64,000 bases of DNA from Amycolatopsis sacchari (GTDB lineage: Bacteria; Actinomycetota; Actinomycetes; Mycobacteriales; Pseudonocardiaceae): assembly GCF_900114035.1 (NCBI RefSeq), contig NZ_FORP01000029.1:1-64000 (forward strand), read 5' to 3'. Shown in pieces: positions 33,729 through 42,796 of the stretch; positions within the stretch are counted from its first letter, which is position 1, and each line of letters opens with the position of its first letter. The notes beneath the pieces were generated by a model. That model had not been told where the DNA came from. It did no database searches and worked only from the letters and a program-made list of their open reading frames with translations. Made by a program: the position numbers and the translations under genes.

Positions 33729-34349
33729 AAGTGTGCGAAGCGGGCAGCGCCTGCCCGCAAGGCACGAACGGCGGAAGCCCGGTGAGCGCATCGGCTTCCG
33801 CGGTCGTCTTGTCCTGGCGCCGGTACCCGTCCGGAAGGGCGATGCACCGGCACCGCGGGCGGGGACGGGCCGGATCGAAGCGCTGGCGATCAGCCGCTCG
33901 ACAGATGACGTGCTCCGGCGGTTCCCCGTCACCCGACACGAACGGCAACGGCTTCTTCGGCCACCCGGAGCGCCCCGGCCCGCGCTCCCGAGCCAGGGAC
34001 CACGCTGAGCACCGGACGATTTCCATCCTTGCAACGTGCGCAAAGCAGCAGTACGCTTTTTCAAACGATGGCAAAACAGCCGGGCGCTGGTCCCGGAGCA
34101 GAAAGCCTCCCCTCCCGACGAGCGGCGCTGAACGTCTCGTGCATCGACGGCACCCGGACAGCATGCGGAGTACGCGGGCGTGCTCGGTAATGCTGTGCGG
34201 CAGCACGTGGCATCCGAGAACACGCGTCCAGCGCGGCACGGCAGGCGCGGCAGCCGGCAGTGCTCGGCAGGGCCGGAGCTCGAACGGTTCCAGCGGGACG
34301 GGTGAGCCGTCCAGGGCTGTGGTGCCGTCCTGTCCTAGGAGTGAGGTCA
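33729..34349. other. gene-free region upstream of the secreted Asp-box hydrolase
   Basis: About 620 bases without a convincing gene separate two divergent units. Open frames are long but lack motifs and codon character. The one clear signal is a LacI-type dyad in the middle, listed separately. The length suggests a long leader or regulatory region for the hydrolase, or a lost gene beyond recognition. Confidence 0.45.
34029..34043. promoter_or_regulatory. LacI-type operator TTGC-N7-GCAA upstream of the Asp-box hydrolase
   Basis: TTGCAACGTGCGCAA has perfect TTGC/GCAA arms around a central ACGT. The same arms and centre occur twice in the LacI/ABC divergent promoter 7.4 kb away. It lies about 300 bases before the hydrolase start, in a region slightly AT-enriched next to TTTTTCAAA. 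I infer control by the LacI regulator near 42 kb. Confidence 0.55.
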
Positions 34350-36044
34350 ATGGCGCCTGGTCCCCTGGTTATCCGTCACCACCACCCTGATCCCCGAGCG
34401 CGGCACCGCCGAGCGCGACGCGGTGCCGTGCTCGCCGCAGCCGTGCTGGCCGCCGCCGTCGCCGCCGCCGTTCCGGCGGCCGCGGCCACCGCGGCCACGA
34501 CCTCCGGCGGGGTCCTCTACCGTCCGAGCACCGCGAGCGGGTCCACAGAGGACGCGAGCTACCCCCGCGTGATCCGCCTCGAACACAACGGCAGTGCGAA
34601 CGGCACGTTGCTGGCCACGTTCTCCCATTCCGGCACGGGCGTGGCCAAGGCGAACTTCCCGATCTACCGCTCCACCGACAACGGCGTCACCTGGTCGTCC
34701 TCGCCCATCGGCACGGTCACCGACACCCAGCACGGCTGGGACCTCGACGGCCCGACGCTGTTCGAGCTGCCGCGTGCCGAGGGCTCGCTGCCCGCCGGCA
34801 CGCTGCTCGCCGCCGGCACAGCCTGGAACCACGGCGACTACACCCAGCAGGCGGTCGAGGTGTTCGTCTCCACCGACCAGGGCGCGCACTGGACGTACCG
34901 CAGCTCCTGCGCGGCCGAATCAGGCACCGCCAACACGATCGGCCACGGCATCTGGGAACCGGAGTTCACGGTCACCGACCACGGGCTCATCTGCTACTTC
35001 TCCGACGAACGCCCCTCGGCGAACAACTACGCCCAGGTCCTCGCACACGTCGTCTCCACCGACGGCGGGCTCACCTGGGGCGCCGAGGTCTACGACGTCG
35101 CCCTGCGCAACGGCGTCGACCGGCCCGGCATGGCGACGGTGGTCGGGCTGCCCAACGGGACCTATGCGATGACGTACGAGGACTGCAAAGCCGGCGCCGA
35201 CCCGGATCAGGCGTGCGACGTCTACTTCAAGACCTCGCCCGACGCCGAATCGTGGAACCCCGGCAGCCTCGGCACCCGGATCGAAACCAGCGACCACCGG
35301 TTCCTGCTCCACACCCCTTACCTGGCCTGGTCGTCCGCGGGTGGTCCGAACGGGACACTCATCGCGTCCGGACAACGGGTCGTCGCCGGGGCCGACGGCT
35401 CGTTGGCGATCCAGCCGGAGGACGGCCACGTGCTCTTCGTGAACCGCAACCTCGGGTCCGGTGCCTGGCAGGAGATCACGACCCCGGTCACCACGGCCCC
35501 GACCGGCGGCTACGACGCGGGGGAGACGGCCTGCGCCGGGTACAGTTCACCGCTGCTCGCCGCGTCCTCGGGCGGCACGTTCCTGATGCTCGCCGGCACC
35601 CACCTGTCGACGGGCAAGTGCGAGACGGACTTCGGTACGGCCACGCTGCCGAAGGCGCAGGGCCCGATCACGGGCCCTGGTGACACCGGCAAATGCGTCG
35701 ACGTCAACACGAACACCTCCGTCAACGGCAACGCGGTGCAGCTCTACACCTGCGGGGTGGCGACCGGGCAACAGTGGTCGCTGGAGACCGACGGGACGAT
35801 CCGCGCCTACGACAAGTGCCTCAACATCGTCGACGGCGGCACGGCCAATTCGTCCAAAGTAGAGCTGCGGGACTGCCTCGGCACGGCCGCGCAGCAGTGG
35901 CAGGCCCGCGCCGACGGTTCGCTCTACAACCCGCAGTCGGGCCGCTGCCTGGACGATCCCGCCGCCCAGACGGCGGACGGCACGCAGCTGCAGATCTACG
36001 ACTGCAACGGCATGTTCACCCAGGTGTGGCACGTCCCAGCCTGA
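34350..36044 (+). CDS. secreted Asp-box (sialidase-fold) glycoside hydrolase with ricin-type domain
   Basis: This 564-residue exported protein has a long Arg-rich signal peptide ending near AAATAATT. A beta-propeller follows with three Asp boxes (YRSTDNGVTW, VSTDQGAHW, VSTDGGLTW). Segments IWEPEFTVTDHGLICYFSDE and DRPGMATVVGLPNGTYAMTY belong to the catalytic part. About residues 440-564 form a ricin-type CBM13 with repeated Cys and QxW motifs (GQQWSL, AQQWQA, TQVWHV). Such folds occur in GH33 sialidases and GH93 arabinanases; I cannot decide between them. The ATG is preceded by AGGAGTGAGG. It is convergent with the GH2 gene and shares a terminator with it. Confidence 0.8.
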   Translation: MAPGPLVIRHHHPDPRARHRRARRGAVLAAAVLAAAVAAAVPAAAATAATTSGGVLYRPSTASGSTEDASYPRVIRLEHNGSANGTLLATFSHSGTGVAKANFPIYRSTDNGVTWSSSPIGTVTDTQHGWDLDGPTLFELPRAEGSLPAGTLLAAGTAWNHGDYTQQAVEVFVSTDQGAHWTYRSSCAAESGTANTIGHGIWEPEFTVTDHGLICYFSDERPSANNYAQVLAHVVSTDGGLTWGAEVYDVALRNGVDRPGMATVVGLPNGTYAMTYEDCKAGADPDQACDVYFKTSPDAESWNPGSLGTRIETSDHRFLLHTPYLAWSSAGGPNGTLIASGQRVVAGADGSLAIQPEDGHVLFVNRNLGSGAWQEITTPVTTAPTGGYDAGETACAGYSSPLLAASSGGTFLMLAGTHLSTGKCETDFGTATLPKAQGPITGPGDTGKCVDVNTNTSVNGNAVQLYTCGVATGQQWSLETDGTIRAYDKCLNIVDGGTANSSKVELRDCLGTAAQQWQARADGSLYNPQSGRCLDDPAAQTADGTQLQIYDCNGMFTQVWHVPA

Positions 36045-36060
36045 CCGGGCAGCGCGAAAA

Positions 36061-36092
36061 GGGGAGGTCGGTCCACCCGGACCGGCCTCCCC
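36061..36092. terminator. bidirectional terminator hairpin
   Basis: Fourteen-base arms GGGGAGGTCGGTCC and GGACCGGCCTCCCC, with one G-T wobble, enclose a 4-base loop. It sits between two convergent stops, 17 bases after the Asp-box hydrolase and 14 before the GH2 stop on the other strand, so it should serve both. Confidence 0.85.
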
Positions 36093-36105
36093 TCCCCCGT
36101 ACCGC

Positions 36106-38163
36106 TCAGTCCCGGCCGCCGCGCCGGTTCGGCTCCTCCACCACCGCGGCGTCCACGAACGTCCGCGCCACCACCCGGCCCTCCGCCTCCAGCCACAGGT
36201 GCAGGCGTGCCGGACCGCCGGGCGCCGGCACCCGCACCCCGATCGCGGCGGTGAGCCGGAACGGCTCCGCCTGCACCGCACGGGAATCCGCGGCCGCCCC
36301 GGGAAGACCGCGCGAACCCGGAGCCCCCCACGCCGCGTGCAGGGTCCCGGTGATCGGCGTTCGGCCGGTGTGCGAGACGTGCACGTCCAGGGTCAGCGGG
36401 GCGGCCGGCACCGGGATGTCGGCACCGGCGTGCGCGGGCACGAGATCCACCACCAGCGTGGTCGGGGCGAACGCGTCGGCCGGGTTGAGGCCGCCCCAGT
36501 CCTTGGGCCTGCGGTGCGCGTCCAGCAGGCCCGCCATTTCGTGCTCGACGTCCGTCAGTTCGGTGTAGATGTAGCCGGAGAACCGGTCGTGCCTGCGGAT
36601 CTCCTGGGTCTGCCAGCGCACGTGCCAGGCCCGCTCCAGGCTGGTGAAGCCCGCGCCGAACTCGCTGTTGAGCACCGGCACTCCGGCGCGGGGGAAGTCG
36701 GGCGAGCCGTAAAAGGACTTGTCCACCACGAAGTCCGGCCGGAGCTTGACCTCGAACGTCTCCCGTGCGCCGGACGCGAGCGCGGCGAGGTTTTCCGCCC
36801 AGCGGCGCGGATCCTCGTCGTAGTAGTGCCAGTCGACGAGGTCGGTCTTCACATGCGCCCAGCCGGAGTTCTCCACGATCGGACGGGTGTCGTCGAGCGA
36901 GCGCATGAGGTCGTAGGCGTGCGCGGCCGCGGCGGCGCGTTCCGGGCTGCCCGGGATGTCCCAGTCCAGGCCCCACTCCTCGTTGTACAGCCCCCAGATC
37001 ACGATCGACGGGTGGTTGCCGTCCCGGCGGACCAGGTCGGGCAGCTGCGCCTCGAACCCCGCCACCGCCGCCGGGCTGAACCGGCTCGGACAGGGTGGTT
37101 CCGCCCACACCAGCATCCCCGTGCGGTCGGCGTGGTCGAGCCACCGCGGTTCCTCGAACTTCAAGTGTTTGCGCACGAGGGAAAAGCCGAGTTCCCTGGC
37201 CAGGTCGAGATCGCGGAGCAGTGCTTCATCGTCCGGTGCGGTGAGGCCGGTCTCCGGCCAGTACCCCTGGTCGAGCACACCCCGCACGTAGAGCCGTTCC
37301 CCGTTGAGGTACAGCGCCTCGCCACGGGTCTCGATCCGCCGCAACCCGCCGGTCACGGTCAGCCGGTCGGCTTCGGGCCCTTCGCCCGTACGCAGCTCGA
37401 CCCGGTAGAGGTGCGGCGACTCCGGACTCCACAACCGGGGAGACTCGACCTCCAGCCGTCCCTCGAACCGGCCCGCGCTCGCCGTGAGCACGGTCTCCCT
37501 GCCTTCGAGGCGGGCCACGACCACCGCGGTGTCCGGAGCGTCACCGGCCAGCTCACCGGCGATGTCGAACCCGGTCAGTGAATCCCCCCGCAGGGAGACT
37601 TCGGCGACGTAGGTGCGTCCGCGCGCCTCCAGCCACACGCTCTGCCAGATCCCGGACGTCGGCGTGAACGAGACACCGTCGTAGTCGTCGCGCGGGATCG
37701 AGCGCTGTTTACCGTGTGGGATCTCGCGCTTGTCCGCCGGGGCGTCCACCTCGACGGTCAACTCCGCGGGCCGTCCCGGCGCCAGCACGCCGGTCACGTC
37801 GAACTCGAACGAACTGTGCCCCCCGACGTGCGAACCGACCGCCACACCGTCGACCGACACGGTCGCCCGGTGGTGCACGGCACCGAAGCACAGCACCACC
37901 CGCCGTCCGGACCATGCGGCGGGCACGGTCACCGTACGCGAGTAGACCGCGTGCTCCAGCCAGGTGCGTTGGACGCCGGAAGCCGCTGTCTCCCAGGCGA
38001 ACGGGACGATGATCGACCCGGGCGCGCCGTCGCCGGCGGTGAAGCGCCAGCGGCCGTTGAGGTTCAGCCACTGCGCGGAGCGGTCCCGGTCGGGCCGTGG
38101 GTATCCCGGCCGGGGCACCGCCTCCACGACGAGTGGGTCGACGGCGTTCTCGGCAATCGTCAT
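36106..38163 (-). CDS. glycoside hydrolase family 2 enzyme (beta-galactosidase/glucuronidase type)
   Basis: This 685-residue protein has the GH2 layout. An N-terminal jelly-roll includes LNLNGRWRFTAGDGAPGSII and FGAVHHRATVSVDGVAVGSH; an immunoglobulin-like domain follows, then a TIM barrel. The acid/base is in WGLYNEEWGLDW (about residue 394) and the nucleophile in VLNSEFGAGF (about 500). There is no signal peptide, so it acts in the cytosol on oligosaccharides imported by the adjacent ABC system. The start ATG follows 5 bases after the permease stop. The barrel is complete and the C-terminal region includes an extra beta domain. Substrate is not decided by sequence: beta-galactoside, glucuronide and mannoside specificities are all possible. 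Confidence 0.87.
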   Translation of the reverse strand: MTIAENAVDPLVVEAVPRPGYPRPDRDRSAQWLNLNGRWRFTAGDGAPGSIIVPFAWETAASGVQRTWLEHAVYSRTVTVPAAWSGRRVVLCFGAVHHRATVSVDGVAVGSHVGGHSSFEFDVTGVLAPGRPAELTVEVDAPADKREIPHGKQRSIPRDDYDGVSFTPTSGIWQSVWLEARGRTYVAEVSLRGDSLTGFDIAGELAGDAPDTAVVVARLEGRETVLTASAGRFEGRLEVESPRLWSPESPHLYRVELRTGEGPEADRLTVTGGLRRIETRGEALYLNGERLYVRGVLDQGYWPETGLTAPDDEALLRDLDLARELGFSLVRKHLKFEEPRWLDHADRTGMLVWAEPPCPSRFSPAAVAGFEAQLPDLVRRDGNHPSIVIWGLYNEEWGLDWDIPGSPERAAAAAHAYDLMRSLDDTRPIVENSGWAHVKTDLVDWHYYDEDPRRWAENLAALASGARETFEVKLRPDFVVDKSFYGSPDFPRAGVPVLNSEFGAGFTSLERAWHVRWQTQEIRRHDRFSGYIYTELTDVEHEMAGLLDAHRRPKDWGGLNPADAFAPTTLVVDLVPAHAGADIPVPAAPLTLDVHVSHTGRTPITGTLHAAWGAPGSRGLPGAAADSRAVQAEPFRLTAAIGVRVPAPGGPARLHLWLEAEGRVVARTFVDAAVVEEPNRRGGRD

Positions 38164-38168
38164 GTCTT

Positions 38169-39041
38169 TCAGCCCTTTACGCTTCCGGCGAGGATGCCGT
38201 TGATGAAGTGCTTCTGCAGCACGATGAACAGGATCAGCAGCGGGATGAGCGCGATCGACGCGGCGGCGAGCAGCTCTCCGGTGATCGTCGCGTAGTCGGC
38301 CCCCACCCGGTTGCCCGAGATGTTCTGGGCCAGGGTCACCAGCACCACCTGGAGCGTGGCCATCCGGCTCGAACTGGCCGCCACCACCGGCCAGACGACA
38401 TCGTTGTAGATGTTCATGATCGTCAGCACGCCGAGACCCGCCAGCCCCGGCCGGATCGCGGGGACGACCACGCGCCAGAAGATGCCGAACTCGCCGCAGC
38501 CGTCCACGCGAGCGGCGTCGAGCAACTCGTCCGGCACCGCCGCGATCACCTGGCGCATCCAGAAGATCGCGAAGGCGTCGACCGAGCCGGGCAGGATCAG
38601 CGCCTGGTAGGTGTTGACCCAGCCGAGCTCCTTCATCTCCAGCAGCAACGGGATGACCAGGACGATCGTCGGGAGCATCAACGTCAGCAGCACGGCGCCG
38701 AAGATCAGGTGCTGGCCGCGAAAGCGGTACTTCGCGAACGCGTAGGCCGCCAGCGGCGCGAAGAACATCGTGATCGCGCCCTTGCACAGCAGCACGACTC
38801 CGGTGTTGAGGAAGCCGCTGCCGATCGGCACGTCCTGGAACATGCCGCGGAAGTTGTCGAGCGTGAAGTCCGCCGGGTCGAAGGCGAGCGGATGCCGGAT
38901 GATCTCGTTCGCCGGCTTGAACGACGACACCACCGCCCACACCACCGGCACGAGCAGTGCCACGGTCAGCACGAGCAGGAACACGTGCGAGCCGATCAGC
39001 GGACGGCCGGATCGCCGGCCCCGGACATCGAGGGTGGTCAT
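38169..39041 (-). CDS. sugar ABC transporter permease (MalG-like)
   Basis: This 290-residue permease has six hydrophobic segments. The EAA loop reads ELLDAARVDGCGEFGIFWRV followed by VVPAIRPGLA, the site that docks the ATPase. The N-terminus is short and basic, as in MalG/AraQ proteins. ATG start with AGGA 6 bases upstream, 2 bases after the previous stop. No ATPase is encoded in the operon; as in many actinomycetes, a shared MsiK-type ATPase elsewhere must energise it. Confidence 0.88.
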   Translation of the reverse strand: MTTLDVRGRRSGRPLIGSHVFLLVLTVALLVPVVWAVVSSFKPANEIIRHPLAFDPADFTLDNFRGMFQDVPIGSGFLNTGVVLLCKGAITMFFAPLAAYAFAKYRFRGQHLIFGAVLLTLMLPTIVLVIPLLLEMKELGWVNTYQALILPGSVDAFAIFWMRQVIAAVPDELLDAARVDGCGEFGIFWRVVVPAIRPGLAGLGVLTIMNIYNDVVWPVVAASSSRMATLQVVLVTLAQNISGNRVGADYATITGELLAAASIALIPLLILFIVLQKHFINGILAGSVKG

Positions 39042-39043
39042 GG

Positions 39044-40018
39044 TCAGTCCTCCGCCCGCAGCAGCCGGACGAACAGCAGCGACGCCGCCATCACAACGAT
39101 CACCAGGAGGAACGAGTTCGCCGCCCCGGTGCCCAGGTCCGCGCGGTTGATGTGGTTGAAGAGGAAGAGCCCGGCCGTGGTGGTCGAGTTGTACGGCCCG
39201 CCCTTCGTCACCACGTACGGCTCGGTGAACATCTGGAACACCGCCAGCGTCTGCAGCACCACGCTGAACATCAGCGAGCGGCGCAGCAGCGGCACGGTGA
39301 TGCTCCACAGCTGCCGCACCCGGCCCGCGCCGTCGAGCGACGCCGCCTCGTAGAGGCCGCGGTCGATCTGCTGGAGTCCGGAAAGGATGATCAGCACGAC
39401 GAAACCCGTTGTCTTCCAGATGAACAGCAGCGCGAGGGTCGGCCTCGCCCACCCGCTGGTGACGAGCCAGCCGACCGGCGGCAGGCCGAGTGCGCCGAGC
39501 ACCGCGTTCACCGGTCCGTAGTTCTGGTCGAACAACACGATCCAGATCTGGGCGACCGCGGCCAGCGGCGTCACGAACGGCACCACGAACGCCACCCGGT
39601 AGAACCCGCGCATCCGTTTGACGGCGCCCAGCAGCACCGCGACGACCACCGACACCACCAGCTGCACCGGCACGATCAGCAGCCACAGCAACCCCGAGTT
39701 GCCCAGTGACGACCAGAAGGCACCGTTGGTCAGCAGGTAGCGGTAGTTCCCGAGACCGACCCACTCCGCGGCACCTGTTCCGTGCCAGTTCGTGAAGCTC
39801 AGGCGCAACGTGAAGAACAGCGGGTACACGCTGAAGGCGAGGAAGACCGCCACGAACGGCAGCACGAACGTGTAAGGCGCGAGGCGGCGGCGCCACCACG
39901 CCGGCGTGCGCCTGCCGCGCCGGGTTCTCACCGGGCGGGGCCCGGCGGTGTCCGCCGTGACGGGTACGGCGCCGCGCTCCCGGAACACGGTCGCCGCACC
40001 GGTGGGACGGGTGGTCAT
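39044..40018 (-). CDS. sugar ABC transporter permease (MalF/UgpA-like)
   Basis: This 324-residue permease has an N-terminal basic cytosolic tail of about 45 residues, then PYTFVLPFVAVFLAFSVYPL as the first helix. The EAA loop reads GLYEAASLDGAGRVRQLWSI, followed by TVPLLRRSLMF. It pairs with the MalG-like protein. ATG overlaps the binding-protein stop (ATGA). It lies in the cytoplasmic membrane. Confidence 0.88.
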   Translation of the reverse strand: MTTRPTGAATVFRERGAVPVTADTAGPRPVRTRRGRRTPAWWRRRLAPYTFVLPFVAVFLAFSVYPLFFTLRLSFTNWHGTGAAEWVGLGNYRYLLTNGAFWSSLGNSGLLWLLIVPVQLVVSVVVAVLLGAVKRMRGFYRVAFVVPFVTPLAAVAQIWIVLFDQNYGPVNAVLGALGLPPVGWLVTSGWARPTLALLFIWKTTGFVVLIILSGLQQIDRGLYEAASLDGAGRVRQLWSITVPLLRRSLMFSVVLQTLAVFQMFTEPYVVTKGGPYNSTTTAGLFLFNHINRADLGTGAANSFLLVIVVMAASLLFVRLLRAED

Positions 40019-41391
40019 TTGCGCTCGATCAGGTTGGTCTGGATGTCCTTGCTCGCCTGGTCGATGACCTGCTGCGGGGTCATGGTGCCGTCCAGCATCT
40101 TCTGCAGGTCGGTGCCCAGGTAGTCGACCGCGGCGGACCACCAGACCGGGATCGGCGCGCCGCCCGGAATCTGCCTGCCCGCCTCGACGGCGATCGGCCA
40201 CAGGTCCTGGCCGCCCATCCCGTCGACCGGCTTGAACAGCGGCTTCGCCGGGTCGGCGGCGGGGTTGTAGGCGGGGATCGACGTGTTCGTCCCGCCGGGG
40301 TAAACGGCGTTCGGGCCGTAGACGGCGGTGTAACCGGCCTGGTCGAACGCCAGGAACCGGTAGAACAGCCAGGCGAGCTGCGGGTTCTTGGCGTCCTTCG
40401 GGATCACGAACGACGAGCCGCCCATCGCGCCGCTGCGTGCGCCGCCGGCGGTCCAGGCCGGCAGCGGCATCGCCCGCCAGTCGCCCTTCGTCGCGGTCAG
40501 CTGCTGCTGCGGGGCGAAGTCGAACCAGATGGCCCACGGGTAGAAGACCTCGTCGCCGGACTCCAGCGCGCCGACGTCGCTGGGCTTGAGGTATTCGGCG
40601 CGGGTGCCGAGGCCCTCCTTGCGCACCGTGTCGAGCCACGTCAGGATCTGCTGGTACGGCGGGGAGTTCAGCCGCAGCGCGCCGTCCGCGCCCGCCAGGC
40701 TGGTGCCGAACTGGCTGGCGAACATCTCCAGCTGGAGCTGGCTGTTGAAGCTGTCCTGCTCCAGGTGGATCGGTTTGGCGCCGGGCTTGTACTGCTGGTA
40801 CTTCCTCGCCGCGGCGAGGAGGTCGTCGTAGGTCTTGATCCCGTTGGGATCGATGCCGGCCGCGCTCAGCGCTTTCGCGTTGTAGAACAGCAGGCCGGGG
40901 TCGAGGTCGAAGGGCACGCCGTAGATGCCGCCGTTGACGGTGTTGACGCCGACCTTCTGCTTCGCGATGTCCTTGACGTAGGGCGCGAGCACGTCCTTGA
41001 GGTTCCACAGGTGGTCGACGTAACCGCCGACCTTCGCGTCGTCGAGGAAGACGCCATCGGGCACGTCGGTCCCGGTGATCAACGTGTTCTGCAGCTTCGA
41101 GTCGATGTCGACGGCTTCGTGGTGGACCGTGACGCCCGGGTACTTCTCGGTGAACTTCTTGATCGCCGCGTCGAAGACCTTGAACAGGTCGCCGGAGCGG
41201 TCCCAGATCGTGATCTCGCCCTTCGGCGAGTCCTCGGCGGGAACCTGCAGCACGGAACCGACCGCCGTCGAGCCGCCGCCCGAACCGATGTCCGGGCCGC
41301 AGGCGCTCAGCCCGGCTGCGAACAGGGCGACAGCGGCCACGGCGGCGCCGCGACGGGCGAGGAGGCGTCCCCTCCGTCTGCGAGTGGGCAT
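40015..41391 (-). CDS. sugar ABC transporter substrate-binding lipoprotein
   Basis: This 458-residue protein has a twin-Arg-rich signal peptide and a lipobox GLSAC (Cys31). The type II binding fold of family-1 sugar receptors follows: EITIWDRSGDLFKVFDAAIK, FTEKYPGVTVHHEAVD and DVPDGVFLDDAK. The start was chosen because AAAGGAG lies 7 bases before this Met. It is first in the operon and divergent from the LacI regulator, with two operator sites between. It captures oligosaccharides released outside the cell, perhaps by the Asp-box hydrolase. Length and fold are normal; ligand unknown. Confidence 0.88.
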   Translation of the reverse strand: MPTRRRRGRLLARRGAAVAAVALFAAGLSACGPDIGSGGGSTAVGSVLQVPAEDSPKGEITIWDRSGDLFKVFDAAIKKFTEKYPGVTVHHEAVDIDSKLQNTLITGTDVPDGVFLDDAKVGGYVDHLWNLKDVLAPYVKDIAKQKVGVNTVNGGIYGVPFDLDPGLLFYNAKALSAAGIDPNGIKTYDDLLAAARKYQQYKPGAKPIHLEQDSFNSQLQLEMFASQFGTSLAGADGALRLNSPPYQQILTWLDTVRKEGLGTRAEYLKPSDVGALESGDEVFYPWAIWFDFAPQQQLTATKGDWRAMPLPAWTAGGARSGAMGGSSFVIPKDAKNPQLAWLFYRFLAFDQAGYTAVYGPNAVYPGGTNTSIPAYNPAADPAKPLFKPVDGMGGQDLWPIAVEAGRQIPGGAPIPVWWSAAVDYLGTDLQKMLDGTMTPQQVIDQASKDIQTNLIERK

Positions 41392-41452
41392 GATGGCACT
41401 CCTTTGTGCGGAACAACGGCAGGGCGGCGTGCGGAAGGTCTGCACGCGCCGA

Positions 41453-41498
41453 TTTGCCAACGTGAGCAAACTCTACGACACGCTTGCACACGTTGCAA
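41453..41498. promoter_or_regulatory. two LacI-family operators between ABC operon and LacI gene
   Basis: TTTGCCAACGTGAGCAAA (41453-41470) and TTGCACACGTTGCAA (41484-41498) both have TTGC/GCAA arms with a central ACGT and an 8- or 7-base spacer, spaced about 30 bases apart (three helical turns). They fill the promoter region of the LacI gene and its divergent ABC operon, which fits autoregulation and repression of both. The same motif recurs at 34029-34043. Confidence 0.7.
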
Positions 41499-41531
41499 AC
41501 GCTAGGATGACGGGTCGAGGAAGGGAGTGTC

Positions 41532-42545
41532 ATGGCGGTGACCTTGCGGGACGTCGCGCACCGGGCGCAGGTCTCGGTGCGCACGGTGTCGAACGTCGTC
41601 AGCGGCTACGAGCACGTCAGCGCGAAGATGAGGCAGCGTGTGCTCCGGGCCATCGACGAGCTCGGCTACATCCCCAACCCCGTGGCGAGGACGTTGCGCA
41701 CCGGGAAGACCGGGCTGCTGTCCCTGGTGGTGCCGGAGATCGACGTGCCGTACTTCAGCCAGCTCGCCCGCGAGGTCATCGACGCGGCCGCGCACCTCGG
41801 GTTCCAGGTGATGATCGACCAAACGGGGCACGACCACGAGCGGGAACGCCAGCTGCTGCGTGGCGGCGGACGGCGCAACCTGTTCGACGGGATGCTGTTC
41901 GCGCCACTGGCGACACGGGACGAGCTGCGCGACGTGGACCCCGCCACGTCCTCACCGCTGATCCTGCTGGGCGAGCACGTCTTCGACGGCCGTTTCGACC
42001 ACGTCGCGATCGACAACGTCGTGGCGGCCCACGACGCGACTTCGCACCTGCTCGACCGCGGCCGCACGCGCGTCGCGGCGATCGGCGCGCAGCCGAAGGA
42101 GACGTACGCGACCCCGTTGCAGCGCACGGAGGGATTCCGGAAGGCGCTGCGGGAGCGCGGTCTGGCACCGGTGCACACCCTGGAACGCACGGCGGCCCAC
42201 TACGGCCGCTCCGACGGCTACGCCGCGGCCACGTCGCTGCTGCGCGGATCGCCGCGCCCGGACGCCATCTTCTGCTACTCGGACCTGCTCGCGATGGGGG
42301 CGATCCGGGCGGTGTTCGACGCCGGCCTGAACGTTCCGGAGGACGTCGCGGTCATCGGCATCGACGACATCGAAGAGGGCCGGTATTCCCGGCCCTCGCT
42401 CAGCACGGTTTCGTTGGACACGCCCTTCATCGCCCGCACCGCGGTCTCCCGCCTCGCCGCACGCATCGAGGACCCGTCGCTGCCCGCGGAGGAGTTCATC
42501 GCCCCGCACACGCTGATCACGCGGGAAAGCACGGAGACCCGGTAG
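41532..42545 (+). CDS. LacI-family transcriptional regulator
   Basis: This 337-residue protein starts with the LacI HTH and hinge: VTLRDVAHRAQVSVRTVSNV, VSGYEHVSAKMRQRVLRAID and ELGYIPNPVARTLRTGKTG. The periplasmic-binding-like effector domain ends with DVAVIGIDDIEEGRYSRPSL and TVSLDTPF. AAGGGAG lies a few bases before the ATG. It should repress the divergent ABC/GH2 operon until an imported sugar binds. The hinge residues and HTH are intact. Confidence 0.9.
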   Translation: MAVTLRDVAHRAQVSVRTVSNVVSGYEHVSAKMRQRVLRAIDELGYIPNPVARTLRTGKTGLLSLVVPEIDVPYFSQLAREVIDAAAHLGFQVMIDQTGHDHERERQLLRGGGRRNLFDGMLFAPLATRDELRDVDPATSSPLILLGEHVFDGRFDHVAIDNVVAAHDATSHLLDRGRTRVAAIGAQPKETYATPLQRTEGFRKALRERGLAPVHTLERTAAHYGRSDGYAAATSLLRGSPRPDAIFCYSDLLAMGAIRAVFDAGLNVPEDVAVIGIDDIEEGRYSRPSLSTVSLDTPFIARTAVSRLAARIEDPSLPAEEFIAPHTLITRESTETR

Positions 42546-42796
42546 TGCCGGACAACTACATCGCCACGTGGGCCGCGTTCTTCGAGTTGCTTCCGCAACG
42601 TGGGCGTCGCCGGAGCCGACCGCTGCCGCGGGCTTGATCGTCTCTCAGCTGATCAACACCACCCCGGGTCCGTACTCCTCGAGCAACCCGGCCGGGTCCA
42701 CCTACCCGCGCCCGTGGCGGGTGGCCGTTCTCGTCCGGAACGCGGCGAAGCCGAAACCCGCCATCACCCCCGGTACTGGGGAGGAGGAGCCCGTCC

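Noticed and set aside
33709-34350. Minus-strand 213-codon frame upstream of the Asp-box hydrolase
   Set aside because: Cys- and Arg-rich, no recognisable domain, and codon third positions do not follow the GC-rich pattern of neighbours. The region instead carries an operator.
42546-42796. Possible gene fragment between LacI and the GDSL esterase
   Set aside because: Short pieces look mildly protein-like, but no motif could be matched in any frame, so I left it unannotated.
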